From Sulfitobacter sp. (GTDB taxonomy: Bacteria > Pseudomonadota > Alphaproteobacteria > Rhodobacterales > Rhodobacteraceae), in contig JAFMGZ010000011.1 of assembly GCA_017854855.1 (NCBI GenBank), positions 1-64,000 on the forward strand: a DNA stretch of 64,000 bases. The letters are read 5' to 3'. Under the pieces are notes generated by a model that was given only the letters and a program-made list of their open reading frames with translations, was not told the DNA's origin and ran no database searches. The translations under genes and the position numbers were made by a program. Every line of letters starts with the position of its first letter. Within the stretch, counting starts at the first letter, position 1. Shown here piece after piece: positions 1-7,923 of this stretch.

Positions 1-212
1 CGGTTGATCCTGACGGCAACATCATTTCGGCCGATGAATGGCACAAGCGCCAGACGGATTGGCTGCCCACCAAGGCGGATGGTGACTACATCCAGTCGCT
101 GATGGTACCATGCTATGAGCCGGGCAAATATGCCTCATGGATTGCAGCGCCCAAGGTTGGCATCGACAACAAGCCGGGTGATTTTGAATATGTAAAACTC
201 CACATGGCCTGA
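1..212 (+). CDS. boxB: Benzoyl-CoA 2,3-epoxidase component B, C-terminal end (partial)
   Basis: The frame is open from the first bases to a TGA at 210-212 and gives about 69 residues. It matches the C-terminus I know for BoxB: a DGN-I-S segment, EW, WLPT, a Y-I-Q-S-L-M stretch, EPGKYASWIAAP and the closing FEYVKLHM. BoxB is the di-iron oxygenase that epoxidises benzoyl-CoA, receiving electrons from BoxA. The following boxA gene on the same strand fits this. The start lies outside the window. Confidence 0.85.
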   Translation, partial: VDPDGNIISADEWHKRQTDWLPTKADGDYIQSLMVPCYEPGKYASWIAAPKVGIDNKPGDFEYVKLHMA

Positions 213-262
213 TTTTATAGGGCCTGACCTTATAGGTCCTGACTTTACAGGGCCTGAAAATC

Positions 263-294
263 GCGCCCCCGCCCGTTGGAAGGGGTGGGGGCGC
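263..294 (+). terminator. GC-rich hairpin downstream of boxB
   Basis: Arms 263-274 and 283-294 pair over 12 bp with one G-T pair around an 8-base loop. There is no T-run after it, so it may be an mRNA-stabilising intercistronic hairpin rather than a true terminator. Just upstream (216-257) the motif GGCCTGA/GGTCCTGA repeats three times at 15-base intervals. Confidence 0.45.
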
Positions 295-334
295 AAGACC
301 TGAACCTGATCTTTCGTCAAAAGGGACCTTCGCT

Positions 335-505
335 ATGCAGCTCAACCGCACCATTGGTCACGCTCCCCGAACCGAAGCGCTTGTGCGTGATGTGGCAAAC
401 CTGCCAGGCCCCTGCGTGGGCTGTGCCGGATGCCAGGGAATTTGCGAAGCGCTGTTTGACGCGATATTGATCCCTGACATCATATTGAGGGACCGCCACA
501 CATGA
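335..505 (+). CDS. 56-residue four-cysteine protein between boxB and boxA
   Basis: An ATG at 335 opens 56 codons ending in a TGA that overlaps the boxA start by four bases (ATGA at 502-505), a typical translational coupling arrangement. A purine-rich AAGGGA lies 8 bases before the ATG. Residues 27-37 form C-x2-C-x2-C-x3-C, the spacing of a classical [4Fe-4S] half ferredoxin, followed by E rather than P. I do not recognise the family. It could be a small electron carrier or an accessory or maturation factor for the BoxA/BoxB oxygenase. Coding status is inferred from the ribosome binding site, the overlap and the cysteine motif. Confidence 0.55.
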   Translation: MQLNRTIGHAPRTEALVRDVANLPGPCVGCAGCQGICEALFDAILIPDIILRDRHT

Positions 506-1680
506 ACAGCCCCGTAAAGCAGCACCTGATCGACCCCGAAATTTGTATCCGGTGCTACACCTGCGAAATGACCTGCCCAGTGGGCGCGATCGAACATGAT
601 GACAACAATGTCGTGGTGAATGCAGATGCCTGCAACTTTTGCATGGATTGCATTCCCGTCTGCCCTACCGGTTCCATCGACGAATGGCGTGTCGTTGACA
701 CGCCTTACACCTTGGAACAGCAATACGCGTTTGATGAGCTTCCCGAACAGGAAGACATCGAAGTGGCACCAGCCAGCGCAGGGGATGATGCCGCTGATCC
801 TATCGCCGCGCTATTGGCCGAAGCGCATAAAGGTGCAGGCGGCAAGGCCAAGGCCCCCGCGAGCGCGGCCAAACCCGCCATCAACATGTACAACCTTGGC
901 AAACCCGCCAGGATGACGGTGCAGGGCAATTATCCTCTGACCAAGGACCCGTCACATGATGTGCGACACATCATTCTGGACCCGGGCGCATTGCCCTTTC
1001 CCGTGTTGGAGGGGCAGTCGGTCGGCATCATACCACCGGGCAAGGATGCGCAAGGAAATGCCCATCTTCCGCGGCTCTATTCGATCTCAAGCCCACGCGA
1101 TGGGGAGCGGCCCGGCTATCACAACATATCTTTGACCGTGAAGCGCGAGGAAAAGGGGCTTGCCTCAAACTATCTTTGTGATTTGCAGCAAGGTGCCGAG
1201 GTTGAAGTGACTGGGCCGTTCGGCGCGACGTTCTTGATGCCCAGCACGCCTGATGCGCATTTGCTGCTGATCTGTACCGGCACGGGGTCTGCCCCGATGC
1301 GTGCCTTTACCATGCAGCGCCAGCGCAGCGGTGCCACGGGTGGCATGACCATGTTCTTTGGGGCGCGCACACCAGAAAGCCTGCCCTATTTCGGCCCGCT
1401 CAAGAAAGTGCCGAAAAGCCTGTTGAACCAGCATCTGGTGTTCAGCCGTCAACCGGGACAGGAGAAAGAATACGTACAGGACCGTATGGTGGCCGAAGAG
1501 GACGCGATTGCGGAACTGTTGCAGAGCGACAAGACGCATATCTACATCTGCGGTCTGCGCGGCATGGAAGAGGGCGTGGAACGCGCGCTGACCTCCATTG
1601 CGGAAAGCACGGGCCAGCAGTGGACCGCCTTGCGCGATGTGATGCGTGAAGATGGTCGTTATCACGTGGAAACCTATTGA
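502..1680 (+). CDS. boxA: Benzoyl-CoA oxygenase component A (ferredoxin-flavin reductase)
   Basis: This 392-residue protein is the NADPH-dependent reductase that supplies electrons to the BoxB epoxidase. Residues 15-25 and 44-54 are two C-x2-C-x2-C-x3-C-P clusters for two [4Fe-4S] centres. A variable Ala-rich linker (about 90-135) leads to a ferredoxin-NADP reductase module with RLYSISSP (FAD binding) and LLICTGTGSAPMRAF (nucleotide binding). The C-terminus MREDGRYHVETY is typical of BoxA. The start overlaps the preceding four-cysteine ORF, and the next gene begins directly after the stop, so all are probably one transcript induced through BoxR. Confidence 0.93.
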   Translation: MNSPVKQHLIDPEICIRCYTCEMTCPVGAIEHDDNNVVVNADACNFCMDCIPVCPTGSIDEWRVVDTPYTLEQQYAFDELPEQEDIEVAPASAGDDAADPIAALLAEAHKGAGGKAKAPASAAKPAINMYNLGKPARMTVQGNYPLTKDPSHDVRHIILDPGALPFPVLEGQSVGIIPPGKDAQGNAHLPRLYSISSPRDGERPGYHNISLTVKREEKGLASNYLCDLQQGAEVEVTGPFGATFLMPSTPDAHLLLICTGTGSAPMRAFTMQRQRSGATGGMTMFFGARTPESLPYFGPLKKVPKSLLNQHLVFSRQPGQEKEYVQDRMVAEEDAIAELLQSDKTHIYICGLRGMEEGVERALTSIAESTGQQWTALRDVMREDGRYHVETY

Positions 1681-2106
1681 ATGGCCGATCAGGTTTTCGT
1701 TCATCCTGTGAATGTGACATGGGGCGACTGTGATCCCGCCAAGATCGCTTATACAGCGCGGCTGCCCTATTTCGCGTTGGATGCGATCAATGCCTGGTGG
1801 GAGGCGCATCTGGACGGCGACGGTTGGTTCCAGATGGAACTGGACCGCAATGTGGGCACGCCCTTTGTCCGTATGGAAATGGATTTTCGCAGCCCCGTAA
1901 CTCCCCGCCATAAATTGCTATGCGAAACCTACCCGACGCGGCTTGGCTCCAAGTCAATCAGTTTCGCGGTCAAGGGGCGGCAGGCGGATGTTCTATGCTT
2001 TCAGGGGGCATTCACCTGTGTGTTCACCATTGCGGATCAGTTCAAAAGCCAGGTCGTCCCTGACGATTTTCGCGCCGTGATAGAGCCGCATATCCGCCCG
2101 GCATAA
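1681..2106 (+). CDS. 4-hydroxybenzoyl-CoA thioesterase-family hotdog protein
   Basis: A 141-residue single hotdog domain. The N-terminal motif VTWGDCDPAKIAY matches the GDCDPAG signature of Pseudomonas-type 4-hydroxybenzoyl-CoA thioesterase, with Asp18 at the catalytic position. The gene starts on the base after the boxA stop, so it belongs to the box operon. It probably hydrolyses stalled or unwanted aryl-CoA esters and so frees CoA when benzoyl-CoA processing lags. The exact substrate cannot be told from sequence. Confidence 0.85.
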   Translation: MADQVFVHPVNVTWGDCDPAKIAYTARLPYFALDAINAWWEAHLDGDGWFQMELDRNVGTPFVRMEMDFRSPVTPRHKLLCETYPTRLGSKSISFAVKGRQADVLCFQGAFTCVFTIADQFKSQVVPDDFRAVIEPHIRPA

Positions 2107-2172
2107 GGATGACCCCTGTTTGCATGCGGTGAAGTGGATGCCACAAACAGACCACAAGGGAGCGATTTCGCC

Positions 2173-3069
2173 ATGACCAAAGTCGCAGAGACCCCCAAGC
2201 AGGGTGACGCCGGATCAGAGTTGATCGCGCGCCTTGCCGCACGCGTGGCCGAGGCCCGCAAGAAGCGTGGGTTGCCGCGACGTGTCTTGTCAGAGATGTC
2301 TGGCGTATCTCCCCGTTATCTGGCGCAGCTTGAGGCAGGGGCGGGGAATATCTCGATCCTGCTGCTGCAACGCGTGGCAGATGCCCTTGAGATCCGGGTC
2401 GAAGCCTTGCTGGCAGAGGATATCCCGCTTGATCATGATGTCTTGCGCGTGGCGGCATTGTTTCGACAGGCACCTGTGCCGGTACAGCATCAGGTGCGCA
2501 GTTTGCTGGCCCCGCAGAACCCCGCGATGATGCGCGCCGGTCGGATTTGTTTGATTGGCTTGCGGGGGGCAGGAAAGTCTACCCTTGGCAAGATGGCAGG
2601 AGAGGCCTTGGGCATCCCCTTTGTCGAGTTGAACAAATACATTGAGGACAATGCAGATATGCCGCTGGCCGAGGTGATGGCGTTTTACGGCGAAGCAGGC
2701 TATCGCCGGATGGAAGCCGAGGCGTTGGAGCAGGTCAGCGTCCGTCACAATCAGGTCATTCTGGCAGTGGCTGGTGGCATCGTCGCCGAAGAGCAAACCT
2801 ATGCCCGGTTGTTGGAGCGTTTCCATACCGTCTGGATCAGGACAAGTCCCGCAGAGCATATGCAGCGGGTCCGGGCGCAGGGTGACCACCGTCCGATGCG
2901 GGGCAATCCCGGTGCCATGGCGCAGTTGCGCGAGCTGCTACAGGCCCGTACGCCGCTTTATGACAGGGCAGAGGCGCAGGTGAACACGGCGAACCGAACC
3001 CCGCGTTCATCGCTGAATGATTTGCTGGCCGTCATTTCAACGCAACGGTTCCTAGAAACCAGCACATGA
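2173..3069 (+). CDS. boxR: BoxR/BzdR-type regulator: HTH fused to a shikimate-kinase-like domain
   Basis: 298 residues from the preferred ATG at 2173, which follows AAGGGA at a workable distance. An in-frame ATG at 2134 would add 13 residues. Residues about 17-80 form an XRE-type helix-turn-helix. From about 122 onward there is a shikimate-kinase-like domain with P-loop GLRGAGKST (129-137). This fusion is characteristic of BzdR and BoxR, repressors that bind benzoyl-CoA in the kinase-like domain. It should control the surrounding box genes. The stop overlaps the next start by four bases. Confidence 0.9.
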   Translation: MTKVAETPKQGDAGSELIARLAARVAEARKKRGLPRRVLSEMSGVSPRYLAQLEAGAGNISILLLQRVADALEIRVEALLAEDIPLDHDVLRVAALFRQAPVPVQHQVRSLLAPQNPAMMRAGRICLIGLRGAGKSTLGKMAGEALGIPFVELNKYIEDNADMPLAEVMAFYGEAGYRRMEAEALEQVSVRHNQVILAVAGGIVAEEQTYARLLERFHTVWIRTSPAEHMQRVRAQGDHRPMRGNPGAMAQLRELLQARTPLYDRAEAQVNTANRTPRSSLNDLLAVISTQRFLETST

Positions 3070-3581
3070 CGGAAAATGCCGCAGCCATCATATTGGTGCA
3101 GGATGTTTTTTGGCAGATGGGCGAGGCCCTGATGTTTCAGCATACCAACCCATGGGAGTTGGACGAGGCGCTGATGGATTGGGGCTATCTTATGGGCCCT
3201 TGCGAGGCGCAGGATCTGGTCGGACTGGAAAAGGTTCTGGCGCGCAGTCCTGAACGCCCCATTCCCATACTTCACCGAATGGTTTCTGAAGGGCGCATGG
3301 GAAAAGGGGGCGGCGTGGGGTATTACCGTTATCCCGGCGGGGGCGGTGCGGTGATTGACCCACTGATCGAGGATCTGATCCTCGAGGAAGCCTGGTTTGG
3401 CAAGATGACCCGTTCAGAGCTGCCAGATGCTGCATTGGTGCAGCGGATGAACGCCGCGCTGACGCCTGTCTGCGCCAATTTGCTGGATGAAGGCATGACA
3501 CCAGCCGCGTTGCTGGCATTGCTTGGCGTGGCCATTCACTATCCCATGGATCGTGGCCTGGGCAGCATAGGCATGGCATAG
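3066..3581 (+). CDS. 3-hydroxyacyl-CoA dehydrogenase C-terminal-domain protein without NAD domain
   Basis: 171 residues that resemble only the C-terminal half of FadB/Hbd-type 3-hydroxyacyl-CoA dehydrogenases. The first copy of the domain includes MDWGYLMGPCEAQDLVGL, then GRMGKGGGVGYYRYP, and a second partial copy near LLDEGMTPAALLALLG. The N-terminal Rossmann NAD-binding domain is absent, and no broken remnant lies upstream because the gene overlaps boxR by four bases. It may be a structural or CoA-ester-binding accessory in benzoyl-CoA catabolism, or a partner for a dehydrogenase encoded elsewhere. Its function is not known to me. Confidence 0.7.
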   Translation: MTENAAAIILVQDVFWQMGEALMFQHTNPWELDEALMDWGYLMGPCEAQDLVGLEKVLARSPERPIPILHRMVSEGRMGKGGGVGYYRYPGGGGAVIDPLIEDLILEEAWFGKMTRSELPDAALVQRMNAALTPVCANLLDEGMTPAALLALLGVAIHYPMDRGLGSIGMA

Positions 3582-3626
3582 GCCAAAGGCCGCCCGCCTT
3601 TCTGCACCCCCCCCAAGACGCAAAAA

Positions 3627-3647
3627 GGGCCGCGACATGCGCGGCCC
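3627..3647. terminator. Bidirectional terminator between the box operon and the ABC substrate-binding gene
   Basis: A perfect 8-bp stem (3627-3634 with 3640-3647, GGGCCGCG/CGCGGCCC) around a 5-base loop. It is flanked by AAAAA on the left, giving a U-run for the minus-strand transcript, and by a weaker T-rich stretch on the right. It lies between convergent genes. Confidence 0.75.
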
Positions 3648-3670
3648 CCGTTATTTCGATTTGGTCGGTC

Positions 3671-5347
3671 TTATGCAGACCAGGCCATCCGTGCAGGGTG
3701 ATATTCAAACCCGATATGGTGCTCTGCACCCAGCAGACCCTCTTTGGTGTGGTTGTACAAAGAGCGCCAGTAAGGCTGGATCGTGATGCCTTCATCCTGG
3801 ATCATCGCCTCGCCTTTGGCCATCACGGCGCGACGCTTTTCGACGTCGGCGATGGACAGGGCTTCGGCCAGCAGCGCGTCAAACTCCGGGTTCGCCCAGC
3901 CGAATTCGTTCCACGCCTCGCCAGAGCGGTAGGCCAGTGCCCAGATCTGGACGCCCAATGGGCGCGCATTCCAGTTCGTGGAAGAGAACGGATATTTCGA
4001 CCAGTCGTTCCAGAAGGTGGAACCGGGCAGGATTGTCCGCTTGACGTTGATGCCCGCATCGCGCAGCTGCGCTGCCACCGCGTCGGTGGTATCCTTGCGC
4101 CACGCATCGTCAATCGACATCAGCTCATGCTCGAAATCAGCCATGCCTGCCTCTTCCATCAGGGCCTTGGCTGCTGCAGGATCTACCTTGCGTGGGGGCA
4201 GTTCTGCATATTCGGGGTGCATCGGGCCAACGTGGTGGTTTTCAGCCACGATGCCACGGCCCGCATAGCCAAGCTCAAGCAGAACGGCGTTGTCTACGGC
4301 CATGCCGATCGCCTGACGGACGCGTTTGTCGGCATAGGGCATCTTGCCATCAACTTCGGCCAACTGGTTTGGACGAATGACGATTGTCGCCGCTGTCGCG
4401 ATGGTGTTCTCAACCCAGCCATCCAAGGTGGACATGATGTCGATATATTCACCTTCCATGGAGTAGAAAGCGTCAACCTCTTCGGCCTCGGCGGCTGCGA
4501 TCCATGCGGATGGGTCGGTGCCGTAGTCGATGTATTCCAGACGGTCGATGAAGGGACCGCCGGTGATTTCAGTGCCCCACCATGTGTGATCTGGGTTCTT
4601 GACCAGTACACCTTTGACGCCAACTTCCAAGGATTCTGGCAGGTATGGGCCGGTACCGATTGGGTTTTCCAGCATCGTGTCCGCAGAAAAGGAACTGTGG
4701 ACGATTGCGGCGGGATAATCCGCCATGCCCGGGATCAACGTGATGTCAGAGGCCGGCAGCATCAGTTTGACGGTGTGGCTGTCGACGACTTGAATGGCAC
4801 CTTCGATGGCTTTGCCCGTGGCCTCGTCAATGAGCGTGGCAAAACGGCCCGCCATGGAGTTGCCCTCAAGCGACTTGTCGCACCAGCCGGCAATGTTGCG
4901 GGCAACGTCGTCTGCAGTGAAATCCTCGCCGTTGTTCCACTTGACGCCTTTGCGGACGTTCAGTGTGTATTCGGTTGCGTTGTCGTTGATTTCCCAGCTT
5001 TCCAGCAGGGCAGGTGTAAATGTACCGTCGTTCTCCCAGATGGCCAGATACTCAAGCCAGCCGCGTGAATAGTTTGCGATCTGTGACCAGTCATAGGTGC
5101 GTGGATCCTTAAGCGCGCGGACTTCCATCTGCATGCGGACGGTGCCGCCCATCGCCTTGTTGCCATGCGCGGCGGCGTTGGCGGGGGCCGCCATGCCGAT
5201 CATGGAATAGGCGGTCGCGGCGGTCGCGCCAAAGGCGCTTGCGATGGCAAGGAACTCGCGGCGGTTGACTGGATCTTTCTTGGCCGCCTCAGCGGAGTCC
5301 AGAACGGCCTGCGGCAACGGCTTGCCGGTGCGTGTTGTAAAACTCAT
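3671..5347 (-). CDS. ABC transporter substrate-binding protein, peptide/nickel family (SBP_bac_5)
   Basis: 558 residues from an ATG at 5347 preceded by GAGAGGAAG. A longer in-frame start 31 codons upstream lacks this site. The N-terminus carries a twin-arginine signal, N-R-R-E-F-L at about 28-33, a hydrophobic stretch and an Ala-rich cleavage region ending ANAAA. The mature part has the DppA/OppA-type pattern ([45 protein letters not shown]). It binds a solute in the periplasm for an ABC importer. The permease and ATPase genes are not adjacent here. The neighbourhood suggests an aromatic or peptide substrate, but this is inference. Confidence 0.85.
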   Translation of the reverse strand: MSFTTRTGKPLPQAVLDSAEAAKKDPVNRREFLAIASAFGATAATAYSMIGMAAPANAAAHGNKAMGGTVRMQMEVRALKDPRTYDWSQIANYSRGWLEYLAIWENDGTFTPALLESWEINDNATEYTLNVRKGVKWNNGEDFTADDVARNIAGWCDKSLEGNSMAGRFATLIDEATGKAIEGAIQVVDSHTVKLMLPASDITLIPGMADYPAAIVHSSFSADTMLENPIGTGPYLPESLEVGVKGVLVKNPDHTWWGTEITGGPFIDRLEYIDYGTDPSAWIAAAEAEEVDAFYSMEGEYIDIMSTLDGWVENTIATAATIVIRPNQLAEVDGKMPYADKRVRQAIGMAVDNAVLLELGYAGRGIVAENHHVGPMHPEYAELPPRKVDPAAAKALMEEAGMADFEHELMSIDDAWRKDTTDAVAAQLRDAGINVKRTILPGSTFWNDWSKYPFSSTNWNARPLGVQIWALAYRSGEAWNEFGWANPEFDALLAEALSIADVEKRRAVMAKGEAMIQDEGITIQPYWRSLYNHTKEGLLGAEHHIGFEYHPARMAWSA

Positions 5348-5824
5348 TATTCTTCCTCTCTGTTGTAGATGGCAGTTCGTTGTGCAGCTTATCGATGATG
5401 CATTTTGCCATTCTTGCTTTCGCGCCTCAAAATGAGGCATCCAGTACAGTCAATCACAGTGGCGCTTAAGGTCAAGCGTTTCACGAGAAGTTATACTGTC
5501 GGGAAGGGTTGTATCTGCTTTGCGAAAACTGCTTTAGCGTTATTTTCGCAGGTATCCTGGCGATCGCCGCGCGCGCCATGGCTGCCTGTTCAGACTGGCT
5601 GCTCTGAGAGCGGCATTTGGGTGCGGTTGCGTGTCGGTCTGAAACAATCACCGCTGACCTGATCGACCCGTCCCGCCCCAAAATGTCCGGTCGCCTGTCA
5701 GCGGCCGGCGGGCGGATGTGTCGCGGTGCCGGGAATAATAAAAGCCCCCAAAACCATCTGATGGGGTGAAATCATCCAAGAACCGGTCACGCGCGTGATT
5801 CGATCTGGCGGCTGTCGGGAATAT
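5348..5824. other. Intergenic region upstream of the substrate-binding gene
   Basis: No convincing gene in about 480 bases. It should hold the promoter of the minus-strand substrate-binding gene and the end of the hmgA-DUF2783 transcript. The clearest elements are the palindrome at 5424-5438 and a weak hairpin at 5745-5767 that, read on the minus strand, is followed by CTTTTATTATT and could terminate the upstream operon. Confidence 0.5.
5424..5438. promoter_or_regulatory. Palindrome upstream of the ABC substrate-binding gene
   Basis: Arms GCCTCA (5424-5429) and TGAGGC (5433-5438) are perfect inverted repeats with a 3-base centre. They lie about 80 bases upstream of the start codon at 5347. 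The placement suits a repressor or activator site. The binding protein is unknown. Confidence 0.35.
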
Positions 5825-6025
5825 TCAGTCCTGTTTTTGCGGCGTCGCGGCGGCAATTTCCAGCAAGGACCGCAGAACTTCCAGATCCCCAATCTGGTTC
5901 GCCATCATCAATACAAGCCGGGCGTTCAATGCATGGCTCTCGCTTTCGTCACGGCCTTCATGTGCATCCATCAAGGCATTGTAAAATGCATCTCCGTCAG
6001 GTCCAAGGTTGTCTTTCAAAATCAT
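5825..6025 (-). CDS. DUF2783 small protein, partner of the flavoprotein hydroxylase
   Basis: 66 residues, hydrophilic and helical in appearance, beginning MILKDNLGPDGDAFYNALMD. I recognise it as the DUF2783 type that commonly sits after MhpA-like FAD hydroxylases in Rhodobacteraceae. Its ATG overlaps the stop of the hydroxylase gene by four bases, indicating coupled translation. A plausible role is coupling protein for the hydroxylase, as proposed for the small MhaB subunit of 3-hydroxyphenylacetate 6-hydroxylase in Pseudomonas. This parallel rests on gene order and size, not on demonstrated homology. Confidence 0.75.
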   Translation of the reverse strand: MILKDNLGPDGDAFYNALMDAHEGRDESESHALNARLVLMMANQIGDLEVLRSLLEIAAATPQKQD

Positions 6026-7626
6026 GCGTTTATCCCCCGCGCACGGTCATAGGCAGCTTGTATTTCCTTGGGTTCGGGGCTGCGGAAGGCCGCGCAGATA
6101 TGGCCGTCGGGGCGGATAAGATAGATGTGATCCGCGCCGTAGCGCTGTGCTGCATGTCCTTCGATATCATCAAAGCAGGGATAGTCATGCTGCCCGTTGA
6201 TCCCCAGACGGGCGATGCCTGTGATCTCTGGCAAGGCAGTCTGGCCAAAACCCAATAGTGTAAACTGGCCCTTGGTTTCGGCCACCAGCCATGTTTGGCC
6301 GTTCGGTCCGACCAATGGCGCATCCATCAATGGCCAACCGGGGTGCTGGGGGGCGTCGCCGGGGGTCTGCAGGCTTTTGCCTTCCAGGGAACAGGGGTTG
6401 GACAGGCGACCGGAATTGATCAGCTTGCGCGCAAAGGGATGATCGCTGGCAAGGTTGAGGACCTCGTCGCGAAACAATGCCTCGATGGGGGACTTCGGGG
6501 TCATGAAGTTGGTGGCGCGGGCAGAGTTCAGAATGTTTTCGGCAGAGCCATGGGTGCGCTCTTCGTTGTAGGTTTCGAGCAAGGTTGCGGGCGCATCCCC
6601 TTGTAGGACCGACGCCAGTTTCCAGCCCAGATTATCGACGTCCTGTATCCCGCCATTGCCGCCACGGGCCCCAAAGGGGCTGACCACATGGGCGCTGTCG
6701 CCGACAAATAGCACGCGGTTATGGACAAACCGCTCCAGCTTGGCACAGCGAAATTTGTAGACGCTCATCCAATCCAGCCGGAAAGGTGTGTCGCCCACGA
6801 TGGCCTTGATCCGGGGGATCACCCTTGCCTCTGTCGCTTCTTCCTTTGGATCTGTTTCAGGGCCAAGCTGCAGGTCAATCCGGTAGATGTTGTCGGGCTG
6901 TTTGTGCAGCAGTGCGGACTGCCCGTTGTGAAAAGGAGGCGCAAACCAGAACCACCGTTCCGGCGTATCGTGATCGCCAAAGGGCGAGGTTTCCATTTCC
7001 ACATCCACGATCAGGAAATGCTCTTCGAAGGTTTGGCCCTCGAACGCCAGTTCCATACGCTTGCGTGTGGGGGAGCCGGCCCCTTCGCAGGCAATGTAAT
7101 AGTCGGCTTCCAGCGCATAGGTGCCATCTGGCGTCTCAACCGTCAGCTCGACATATGTGCCATGGTCCGTGTGATCGGTGACCTTGTTGAGGAACCTCAG
7201 GTCGATCAGGCCGGGAAATTCCTGCGCGCGTTCCACCAGATATTGCTCAACGTAATATTGTTGCAGGTTGATGAAGGCGGGATATTTATGTCCCGGCTCT
7301 GGCAGCAGGTCAAAGGAATAGACTTCCTTGGCTCCGTGAAACTGACGCCCCACTTTCCATGTGACGCCTTTTTCAAGCATCCGTTCACCGACACCCAAAC
7401 GGTCGAATATCTCAAGCGTGCGCTTGGCCCAGCAGATCGCCCGAGAACCGACAGAGACGACATTATTGTCATCCAGCACCACGGATTTCACATCATGCTG
7501 GGCAAGGTCGATCGCCATGGCGAGCCCGATCGGGCCTGCGCCCACGATGACCACGGGATGGCGGCCTTCGGGGGCGGTCAGGCCTGTAGGGGGAACATAG
7601 GGGAAGGGGGCGTAATCATAGGCCAT
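6022..7626 (-). CDS. FAD-dependent aromatic-ring hydroxylase (MhpA/PheA-type flavoprotein)
   Basis: 534 residues. The FAD Rossmann motif VVIVGAGPIGLAMAIDLA is near residues 25-43, an NADPH/FAD loop CEGAGSPTRK follows mid-protein, and the second FAD motif VLFVGDSAHVVSPFGARGG lies near 306-324. The C-terminal ~110 residues resemble the thioredoxin-like tail of phenol hydroxylases. It is a class A flavoprotein monooxygenase. Its position in the hmgA-fahA operon suggests it makes homogentisate, for example from 3-hydroxyphenylacetate, but other phenols remain possible. It overlaps the DUF2783 gene. Confidence 0.82.
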   Translation of the reverse strand: MAYDYAPFPYVPPTGLTAPEGRHPVVIVGAGPIGLAMAIDLAQHDVKSVVLDDNNVVSVGSRAICWAKRTLEIFDRLGVGERMLEKGVTWKVGRQFHGAKEVYSFDLLPEPGHKYPAFINLQQYYVEQYLVERAQEFPGLIDLRFLNKVTDHTDHGTYVELTVETPDGTYALEADYYIACEGAGSPTRKRMELAFEGQTFEEHFLIVDVEMETSPFGDHDTPERWFWFAPPFHNGQSALLHKQPDNIYRIDLQLGPETDPKEEATEARVIPRIKAIVGDTPFRLDWMSVYKFRCAKLERFVHNRVLFVGDSAHVVSPFGARGGNGGIQDVDNLGWKLASVLQGDAPATLLETYNEERTHGSAENILNSARATNFMTPKSPIEALFRDEVLNLASDHPFARKLINSGRLSNPCSLEGKSLQTPGDAPQHPGWPLMDAPLVGPNGQTWLVAETKGQFTLLGFGQTALPEITGIARLGINGQHDYPCFDDIEGHAAQRYGADHIYLIRPDGHICAAFRSPEPKEIQAAYDRARGINA

Positions 7627-7637
7627 CAGTCAGGCTC

Positions 7638-7901
7638 CTAGACGGGTCCGGAAAGGGAAAGAGAGAACATGTAGCTGAGCAATAATACCGCGGCTGTCAT
7701 CGCATAGATCTGCCGCCGCTCTTGTTTGAAGGCAGGGTCGCGCAGCCAGTTGCGCCATTCCTGAAGCGTGTCAACCGGCCCGGGCCAGTCCTTGCCGGTG
7801 CGCGCCACGGCGCGGGCGCGCAGGGCAAAGATCAGGCGGAACATTGAAAAGGCCCACATGCCAAACACCACGATTGTCATGACGAGCGAGATCAGATGCA
7901 T
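7638..7901 (-). CDS. 87-residue membrane protein in the homogentisate operon
   Basis: The ATG at 7901 follows GGGAGG at a good distance. A longer reading upstream in this frame would run antiparallel to no signal and overlap the preceding gene, so the short form is preferred. Residues about 4-27 and 66-84 are hydrophobic segments, separated by a basic, Trp-containing loop (WPGPVDTLQEWRNWL). I do not recognise a family. It lies 11 bases before the flavoprotein start and is clearly in the operon. It may anchor the hydroxylase or be a small transporter subunit. Confidence 0.7.
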   Translation of the reverse strand: MHLISLVMTIVVFGMWAFSMFRLIFALRARAVARTGKDWPGPVDTLQEWRNWLRDPAFKQERRQIYAMTAAVLLLSYMFSLSLSGPV

Positions 7902-7923
7902 TTCCCGTGCCTCCCTTTTGCGC

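Noticed and set aside
3698-5068. 456-codon plus-strand open frame across the substrate-binding gene
   Set aside because: It is antisense to a full-length gene with Tat signal and family motifs; its translation has no domain pattern and follows from GC-rich third positions.
5745-5767. Terminator for the hmgA-DUF2783 operon
   Set aside because: Only a 4-bp stem around a long loop; the T-rich tail is suggestive, but I do not list it as a separate terminator.
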